From JBAZOJ01 sp041648755 (GTDB taxonomy: Bacteria > Planctomycetota > B143-G9): a DNA stretch of 10,637 nucleotides. Shown here in pieces: positions 5,912-10,637 of this stretch; position 1 is the stretch's first letter, and each line of letters opens with the position of its first letter. The position numbers and the translations under genes were made by a program. Under the pieces are notes generated by a model. It worked only from the letters and a program-made list of their open reading frames with translations, did not search any database and was not told the origin of the DNA. The DNA lies in NCBI GenBank assembly GCA_041648755.1, contig JBAZOJ010000126.1, positions 1 to 10,637 of the forward strand, read 5' to 3'.

Positions 5912-7780
5912 CCTGGTCAGACCGCGATGTCGTTCTACAGTATGATGCTATATCGGCCCAATGCGGAGCAGGTCGAAGCCCTGTATGGCCGGATGAAGGC
6001 TGAATGCTCAATGGCCGATCCGGTGTTGTATCGCTTTCGCGACAGGACCTTCCACGTTGTGACGATCGCTTCGATGCCACCGGAGTTCATCGCCTCTGCG
6101 TTCAGAGACAAGACTGAGACCAATCCAAAGAAGCCCAGCGAAGTAACAAGCCGCCTTCTGCCCGTTCTCAAGAGCTTCTACCTTCTGCACTCTTATGTCC
6201 GCTGCGTTGTTGCGTCAATCCCGGCGGACGGCGATGCGCGGGCAAACTGCCTGTTCTCGGCGGCCAGTCTTGCGGAATTGCTGCGGAAGGAGGCTGCACA
6301 TGCGCGCAACCGACCGAAGAGTCTTCCTGACGAGGCTGCGGATGTCCTTGCGAATGCGCTGAAAGTAATCGAGAACTCGGGGGCCTTGGAGCAGTTCGAC
6401 GAAGTACTGTTGCGGGGTGTTGCGAGTGTTCAACTCGATGGTGCGACATTCAGAGACCAGATGGTTCAGTGGCGGGCTGCGGTCGGGGCATCACCAAACG
6501 ACGCTTTCAGGCTGCTTGGCCTTGAGCTGAAGCTGCTCCAAATCGCGACGCCTGAAAATGTGCTTTCGAGGCAGTTGCCTGAGGTATTTCAACTCGATTC
6601 AAAGACGTATCTCCGGACCATTGTCAGGGACTACATCAGCAGGGATTTCCTCCCTGAGCCGAAATGGCTCGACCAGGACACGGTGGTCTATGACAAGAGC
6701 GTGGCAGACGAGATGGCTCTGCGCGTGGCAGGGATATACCTCATTCCGCCCATCATTGTCGGCAAAGACGCGACTTACCGGCGACTGTGGTACGTTTTCG
6801 GCATTTGCCAGATCAATGAACACGGCCTGTATACAATGATGTCTCGCCGACTGGCGATGGACTTGTGGGAGCCCTTGGCCCGATTCGAGACAGTATCGTT
6901 CGAGAAGTTCTGGAATTCTTCCGCTCCGAAACGCGGTTTGAAGAAGATCAAGGAAGGCATGATTGAGGATGTGACCTTTCTTGGTGAGTACACGCTTTCG
7001 GGCAAAGGGCACGCGAAGATCGATGCTGACCATGTATTCCCGGTCGTTCTGTTCTGCCAAGGCAAAGCGCCATTGCCCCACCAGGATTACGGCTTTTTCG
7101 GGGACCCCAGGGCTCAGGCGGATGCTCTTGGCTCTACTGGCTTTCTTCTGCATGACCGAAGGCTGCACGGCCCGCCGCAGTACTCATGGCCTGGCCCCCC
7201 ACTTCCCATAGGGCTGGAAATGGACTACGATTACACCGACGAAGGTCTGGCCCGGATGGGCATGGATCAGGCGTTGGTTGGGCGAGTCACAAAGGCGTTC
7301 TGCCGGACACCAAAAGCAGGCTTCAAGGCGGAGGAACTGCGCGAGAAATTCGACCCGGCAGTCTTCTATCTGTACCACAATTGCAGATACGAAATATACA
7401 CTGTCCTTGAATGCTCCGAGTTTCCGGGCGTGGTTCTGGATCTCCCTCTTGCCGCGGTGGTTATCTATCCCTGCGAAGGCGAGAAACCCGTCTCCGCAAG
7501 CCCGATGCTGCTGTGCAAAGGAGCTGAGACATGGAACAGGAAGGTCACAGGCCTGGCAGAACCGTATAGCTGGCATATCGCAGAACTGAGCGAAAGGCCC
7601 GAAATCAAGGTCATCAGCGAGGAAGCCGGAACAGTCACGGACGATATAGCCATACGGTTCTATGATGCATGGAGAGCGTACTCCAAGCGGAGAGAAGCGG
7701 CTTTTTATGCCGAGTTTGGCGAACAGGCTGATCTTGGTGCCGAACCGAAGGGCGCAGGAGCAGGAGAGAAGAAGCAGTAG
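5777..7780 (+). CDS. Exported cysteine-containing protein of an unrecognised family, paralogue A (667 aa)
   Basis: The ATG at 5777 is preferred because GGAGGG (5768-5773) precedes it closely and the same context is kept in the downstream copy. The product begins with a polar stretch of about 20 residues, then a hydrophobic core (GRVVCLIVATALLF, 21-34) and a likely cleavage near VVRG-EDVPP (37-45). The first half is mostly helical. The best-conserved block between the paralogues is 230-345 (AFRLLGLELKLL, KTYLRTIVRDYISRDFLPEP, GKDATYRR, YVFGICQ). The second half looks mixed alpha/beta (IEDVTFLGEYTLSGKG, DYDYTDEGLARMG, YHNCRYEIYTVLECSEFPG). Cysteines at 77, 143, 158, 344, 509, 536, 546, 566 and 580 are shared with the second copy and could form disulfides outside the cytoplasm. 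The C-terminus (about 650-667) is polar and glycine-rich. I recognise no catalytic motif or named family. Function unknown. Confidence 0.85.
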   Translation: MRPLIFLTGIYPHQRTIQLFGRVVCLIVATALLFSSVVRGEDVPPPGQTAMSFYSMMLYRPNAEQVEALYGRMKAECSMADPVLYRFRDRTFHVVTIASMPPEFIASAFRDKTETNPKKPSEVTSRLLPVLKSFYLLHSYVRCVVASIPADGDARANCLFSAASLAELLRKEAAHARNRPKSLPDEAADVLANALKVIENSGALEQFDEVLLRGVASVQLDGATFRDQMVQWRAAVGASPNDAFRLLGLELKLLQIATPENVLSRQLPEVFQLDSKTYLRTIVRDYISRDFLPEPKWLDQDTVVYDKSVADEMALRVAGIYLIPPIIVGKDATYRRLWYVFGICQINEHGLYTMMSRRLAMDLWEPLARFETVSFEKFWNSSAPKRGLKKIKEGMIEDVTFLGEYTLSGKGHAKIDADHVFPVVLFCQGKAPLPHQDYGFFGDPRAQADALGSTGFLLHDRRLHGPPQYSWPGPPLPIGLEMDYDYTDEGLARMGMDQALVGRVTKAFCRTPKAGFKAEELREKFDPAVFYLYHNCRYEIYTVLECSEFPGVVLDLPLAAVVIYPCEGEKPVSASPMLLCKGAETWNRKVTGLAEPYSWHIAELSERPEIKVISEEAGTVTDDIAIRFYDAWRAYSKRREAAFYAEFGEQADLGAEPKGAGAGEKKQ

Positions 7781-7907
7781 GCCAGTCAGGGCGGAAGGTA
7801 ACCATGCGTTTGCCCGGAGTATTCGGTGCGGATGACCCCATCACCGGGGCTGGCAAGCGGGTTCGCATCGCCCTTGTTACAAAACCTGTACAGTGGACGG
7901 AGGGACA
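7781..7907. other. Intergenic region between the paralogues
   Basis: 127 nt without a clear promoter or terminator. A short CCCC/GGGG inverted repeat (about 7836-7849) is too weak to terminate. The second half repeats sequence found upstream of paralogue A. The two genes are probably cotranscribed, though a separate promoter inside the repeated block is possible. Confidence 0.45.
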
Positions 7908-8042
7908 ATGAGGCCGTTAATTTTCCTGACCGGCAGTTATCCTCACCAACGGACTATTCAGTTGTTCGGCCGCGTCGTTTGCCTGATCGTGGCGACCGCG
8001 CTTTTGTTTTCATCGGCGGTCAGGGGCGAGGATGTGCCGCCG
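7857..8042 (+). repeat. Leader/signal-peptide repeat, copy B
   Basis: Second copy of the block at 5726-5911, 2131 nt downstream. It has the same internal spacing and the same diverged 11-nt island (7878-7888). Only 3 of the last 154 positions differ (two in codons 10-11, one in codon 37). Confidence 0.9.
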
Positions 8043-9914
8043 AATGACCAGACCGCGATGTCGTTCTACACATCGCTACCGGACGAGCCCGATGCGGAGC
8101 AAGTCGAAAAACTGTTTGGCCTGATGAAGGCCGAGTGCTCGATTGCTGATCCTGATATGAAGCGGTCTTTCGACAGGGCTTTTCGTGTCGTGACGATAGC
8201 CTCGATGCCTCCGGATGTTTTCCGGTCGGCGTGTGAAGCCCGGGAAGAGCGCAGTCCTGAAAAGCCAAACGAGTTCGGAAACCGCTACCCCCCGGTAATG
8301 AAGGGATTCCGCCTCCTTCACTCGTATGCCCGCTGCGTTGTAGCGTCAGTACCGAAAGAAGGGGAAGCCCGTAGCAGGTGCTTATTCGCGGCGACCAGTC
8401 TGGCGGAATTCCTGCACGAGCAAGCCGCTCATTCGCGCAGCCTGCGAGACGGTCGTCCTGATCGAGCCCCGGATGTTCTGGCGAGTGCGCTGAAGCTGAT
8501 CGAGGATTCAGGGGCTCTGGAGCAATTCGATGAAGCCCTGCTGAAGGGAGTGGCGGATGTCCAGCTTGCCGGGGTGACCCTCAAGGACAAGATGGCCCAG
8601 TGGCGCGCAGCGGTCGAAGCGTCGCCAAACGACGCTTTCAGGCTGCTCGGCCTCGAACTGAAGCTGCTGGAAATTGCGACGCCCGAAAACGTGCTTTCGA
8701 AGCAGTTGCCTGAGGTATTCCAACTCGATGCAAAGACGTATCTCCGGACCATTGTCAGAGACTACATCAGCAGGGATTTCCTGCCGGAGCCAAGATGGGT
8801 CGATCAGGATATGGTTTTCTATGACAAGAGCTTGTCTGACGAACTCGCTTTCCGCGTGGCGGGGAAGTACCTGGTTTCCCCGATAATGGCTGGCAAGGAC
8901 GCGACTTACCGGCGACTGTCGTACGTTTTCGGCATTTGCCAGATCTACGGTTCCAAGCTTGGAACGACAATGTCGCGCAGACTTGCGAAGGACTTGTGGG
9001 AGCCATTGGCCCGGTTCAAGGTAGCTGCAGCCAGGAAATCCTGGAGTTCGAATGCCCCAACGCGCAAGCTGAAGAAGGTCAGGGAGGGCACGATTGAGGA
9101 TGTGACCTTCCTGGGTGACTACTCGCTTTCGGGCAAAGGGCGGGCAAAAGTCGAGGTTGACCACATCTTCCCGATAGTCTTGTTTTGGGAAGGCAGAGAG
9201 AAAAAGAGCTTTCAGCACCGCGACTTCTTCCATAATGTCAGGGCGCAGGAAGATGCTCTTGGCTCAACCCCGTACCTGCTGTACGACAGGAGGCTGCATA
9301 ACGTGCTGCAGCAGTTCTCATGGGCTGTTCCACCGCTGCCCATTGGGATCGAGGTTGATTTCGACTATACCGACGAAGGTCTGGCGAAAATGGGGACGGA
9401 CCCGGCGCTGATGAAGCGAGTTACAAATGGGTTCTGTCGCACACCGGAAAGAGGCTTCAGCCCGGCGGAGTTGCGCGAGAAGTTCTCCCCGGCAGTCTTC
9501 TATCAGTACCACAAGTGCAAGTACGAGATATTCACCGTCATGGAGTGTTCCGAGTATCCTGGCGTGGAGATGGAACTCGCCCTTGCTGCCGCGGTGATTT
9601 ACCCCTGTGATGGTGAGAAGCCCGTCTCCGCGAGCCCGCTGCTGCTGTGTCAGGGAGCCGGGACATGGTTCAAGAAGATCTCCCTGATTTCCGAACCGTA
9701 CAGTTGGCACCTTGCCGAATTGCGTGAAAGGCCTGAAATCAAGGTCATTCGCAAGGAGGCAGAGCCTGTCACCGATGATATCGAAATGCGGTTTGACGAT
9801 ATAAGAGAGGAATATACGAACAAGACGAAGGCTGCCCATTTCGCCGAGTTTGGCGAACAAGCTGACCCCGGCCCCAACCCCAACGATGCGGCTGCGGGAG
9901 GGAACAAGCAATAG
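7908..9914 (+). CDS. Exported cysteine-containing protein of an unrecognised family, paralogue B (668 aa)
   Basis: Tandem paralogue of the preceding gene, aligning without gaps through about residue 370 and with only small changes after that. The start ATG is at 7908 with GGAGGG 3 nt upstream. The signal peptide is nearly identical (I10S and V37A are the only changes in residues 1-45). Blocks such as ASPNDAFRLLGLELKLL, KTYLRTIVRDYISRDFLP, SGALEQFDE, DYTDEGLA, ELREKF, GEKPVSASP and EPYSWH are shared; segments 55-62, 105-128 and 345-390 are variable. All nine non-signal cysteines of copy A are kept, while the Cys at 427 of copy A is Trp here; copy B has an extra Cys near 109. The tail (about 650-668) is rich in Pro, Gly, Asn and Ala. 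No known domain is recognised. A perfect hairpin terminator follows, so this is the last gene of its transcript. Retention of both copies suggests a selected function, perhaps with different partners. Confidence 0.85.
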   Translation: MRPLIFLTGSYPHQRTIQLFGRVVCLIVATALLFSSAVRGEDVPPNDQTAMSFYTSLPDEPDAEQVEKLFGLMKAECSIADPDMKRSFDRAFRVVTIASMPPDVFRSACEAREERSPEKPNEFGNRYPPVMKGFRLLHSYARCVVASVPKEGEARSRCLFAATSLAEFLHEQAAHSRSLRDGRPDRAPDVLASALKLIEDSGALEQFDEALLKGVADVQLAGVTLKDKMAQWRAAVEASPNDAFRLLGLELKLLEIATPENVLSKQLPEVFQLDAKTYLRTIVRDYISRDFLPEPRWVDQDMVFYDKSLSDELAFRVAGKYLVSPIMAGKDATYRRLSYVFGICQIYGSKLGTTMSRRLAKDLWEPLARFKVAAARKSWSSNAPTRKLKKVREGTIEDVTFLGDYSLSGKGRAKVEVDHIFPIVLFWEGREKKSFQHRDFFHNVRAQEDALGSTPYLLYDRRLHNVLQQFSWAVPPLPIGIEVDFDYTDEGLAKMGTDPALMKRVTNGFCRTPERGFSPAELREKFSPAVFYQYHKCKYEIFTVMECSEYPGVEMELALAAAVIYPCDGEKPVSASPLLLCQGAGTWFKKISLISEPYSWHLAELRERPEIKVIRKEAEPVTDDIEMRFDDIREEYTNKTKAAHFAEFGEQADPGPNPNDAAAGGNKQ

Positions 9915-9933
9915 TGAATGTCCTGCCACAAAG

Positions 9934-9961
9934 AAAAGGCCGCCCGGATGGGCGGCCTTTT
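9934..9961 (+). terminator. Intrinsic terminator after paralogue B
   Basis: AAAAGGCCGCCC (9934-9945) and GGGCGGCCTTTT (9950-9961) form a perfect 12-bp stem with a GGAT loop, 19 nt after the stop. The A-run and T-run on either side make it potentially bidirectional. Confidence 0.9.
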
Positions 9962-10049
9962 GCTGCTTCCGTTGCGTGTTTCGTTTCCAGGTTTCCTCTT
10001 CCTGATCGGCTTCGAAAGGTTCTATCCGTCCCAGGATTACCTTCGTGTC

Positions 10050-10145
10050 GTTGGCTCGTCTTCAGACCTCGCCGACGAAGCGTTGACTCGTTCTTCGGCC
10101 TCACCGACGAAGCGTTGGCTCGTTCTTCGGCCTCGCCGACGAAGC
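10050..10145 (+). repeat. 32-bp direct repeat, three tandem copies
   Basis: Copies at 10050-10081, 10082-10113 and 10114-10145 have the form GTTGRCTCGT, TCTTCGG, CCTCRCCGACGAAGC. Copies 2 and 3 differ at 2 positions; copy 1 differs more in the middle. There is no spacer between units, so this is a tandem repeat, not a CRISPR array. Each unit ends in the GCCTCGCCGACGAAGC core, which can fold into a short hairpin. Confidence 0.85.
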
Positions 10146-10227
10146 GTTTGTGGAAAGAACTCCACTCCTTGGCTGCTCTGCCTTGGCCAAGTCCAATTTC
10201 GTGTGGTTCGTGTATTTGGCTCTCAGG

Positions 10228-10243
10228 GCTTCGCCGCCGAAGC
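10228..10243 (+). repeat. Hairpin-forming core repeat, isolated copy 1
   Basis: GCTTCG (10228-10233), loop CCGC, CGAAGC (10238-10243): a perfect 6-bp stem. It is the same core that ends each 32-bp tandem unit, which suggests a REP-like dispersed element. Confidence 0.65.
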
Positions 10244-10324
10244 GGTCGTGGTAAAAATGGCCTGCGCTTTGGCTTCGCAAATCCTCCTTCGTGTCACTTC
10301 GTGTCCCTTGGCTCGTGCCTCACT

Positions 10325-10340
10325 GCCTCGCCGCCGAAGC
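10325..10340 (+). repeat. Hairpin-forming core repeat, isolated copy 2
   Basis: GCCTCG, loop CCGC, CGAAGC: the same core as 10228-10243 with one stem mismatch. With the three tandem copies this makes five copies in under 300 nt. Confidence 0.6.
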
Positions 10341-10392
10341 GGTCCTTAACGGAAGATGTCCATCCAAGGCCGGATGAACATCCCCAACCAGT

Positions 10393-10413
10393 CCCTCTCC
10401 CACTGGGAGAGGG
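10393..10413 (+). repeat. Inverted repeat CCCTCTCCC-ACT-GGGAGAGGG
   Basis: A perfect 9-bp stem (10393-10401 with 10405-10413) and a 3-nt loop. Very similar CCCTCTCCC/GGGAGAGGG palindromes are common intergenic elements in many bacterial genomes. No T-run follows, so a terminator role is unlikely. Confidence 0.7.
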
Positions 10414-10466
10414 GCCAAGAGGAGCGGGTTGTTGCTTCGGGTCGTTCGTGGTAGAAACTCTTTGTC

Positions 10467-10637
10467 TTAGACTGCACTGCCCTGGCAAGGCTGTTCTTGG
10501 CGAACTTGGCGGCTGCTATGTAGTCGTTTGTCAAGTATGCCTCGAAACAGGGATGTGGTCAAGCTCGTAGATCCGCGCATTCTGCTATTCGATCTTGCCC
10601 CGTTTCCGGGAGCAGACCATTTTTTCAAAACGCTGGG
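10467..10637 (-). other. Right-edge segment with possible minus-strand gene relic
   Basis: One minus frame is open from the edge to a TAA at 10469-10467, but its composition (Ser/Arg-rich) looks like a shadow. Another minus frame reads QRFEKMVCSRKRGKIE to a TAG at 10587-10585. After the stop, the same frame resumes with ARIYELDHIPV, and a shifted frame follows with FEAYLTNDYIAAAKFAKNS. This could be the end of a gene lying to the right followed by, or merged with, a decayed coding stretch. No family is recognised, and chance is a real alternative. Confidence 0.2.

Larger units (their letters stand above)
9962..10466. other. Repeat-rich non-coding region
   Basis: About 500 nt with no supportable gene. 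A long plus-strand frame through it (9914-10570) crosses the terminator and the repeats and is not credible. The region holds 32-bp tandem repeats, hairpin-forming CTCGCCG-CGAAGC cores, short TTCGTGT direct repeats (10198-10214, 10287-10305) and the CCCTCTCCC inverted repeat. Confidence 0.6.

Noticed and set aside
8508..9233. Minus-strand open frame of 241 codons inside paralogue B, and similar ones inside paralogue A (6599-7168)
   Set aside because: They are antisense to well-supported genes conserved as paralogues. The GC-rich codon pattern of the sense genes explains the open antisense frames.
10050..10145. CRISPR array
   Set aside because: The 32-bp units abut each other with no spacers, there are only three copies, and no cas gene is visible.
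9914..10570. Plus-strand open frame of 218 codons after paralogue B
   Set aside because: It runs through the terminator, the 32-bp tandem repeats and the inverted repeats, has no ribosome site, and its composition (Arg, Ser, Pro, Cys-rich) is typical of translated repeats.

Overview
This is a GC-rich bacterial window. It holds a short leftward redox operon and a rightward series of exported proteins. The exported proteins carry signal peptides or an N-terminal anchor and are followed by strong intrinsic terminators, so a diderm bacterium with an active periplasm or cell surface fits best. No rRNA, tRNA or ribosomal protein gene allows firmer placement. A PVC-type or related environmental lineage is only a guess.

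Left part (1-1412, minus strand): a membrane polyferredoxin of the NapH/Fer4_5 type runs off the left edge. It has no internal stop as far as position 1. It lies 16 nt downstream of a small FMN-binding split-barrel protein (pyridoxamine 5'-phosphate oxidase-like). A good sigma70-type promoter sits at 1433-1461, in the divergent intergenic region.

Middle part (1617-3953, plus strand): a secreted protein, probably a beta-propeller, is split by a -1 frameshift near a run of four G. It overlaps by 8 nt a membrane-anchored protein with two tandem thioredoxin-fold domains, each with a single cysteine instead of CxxC. An intrinsic terminator closes this unit.

Right part (3997-9961, plus strand): a secreted protein resembling the middle and catalytic domains of peptidylarginine deiminases comes first. 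By my alignment it keeps the catalytic His and Cys but has Asn at both catalytic Asp positions. Then come two tandem paralogues (667 and 668 aa) of an exported family I do not recognise, with nine conserved cysteines outside the signal peptide. A promoter precedes the pair and a perfect 12-bp hairpin terminator follows it. The 5' leader and signal-peptide region of the two paralogues is almost identical in DNA, although the rest has diverged.

Tail (9962-10637): non-coding, repeat-rich DNA with a 32-bp tandem repeat in three copies, five copies of a hairpin-forming core, TTCGTGT-type short repeats and a CCCTCTCCC inverted repeat. A possible minus-strand gene relic lies at the right edge.

The candidates for something new are the PAD-like protein with the altered active site and the unrecognised paralogous pair beside it. 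A shared extracytoplasmic role for the 1617-9914 proteins is inferred only from adjacency, common export and cysteine content.
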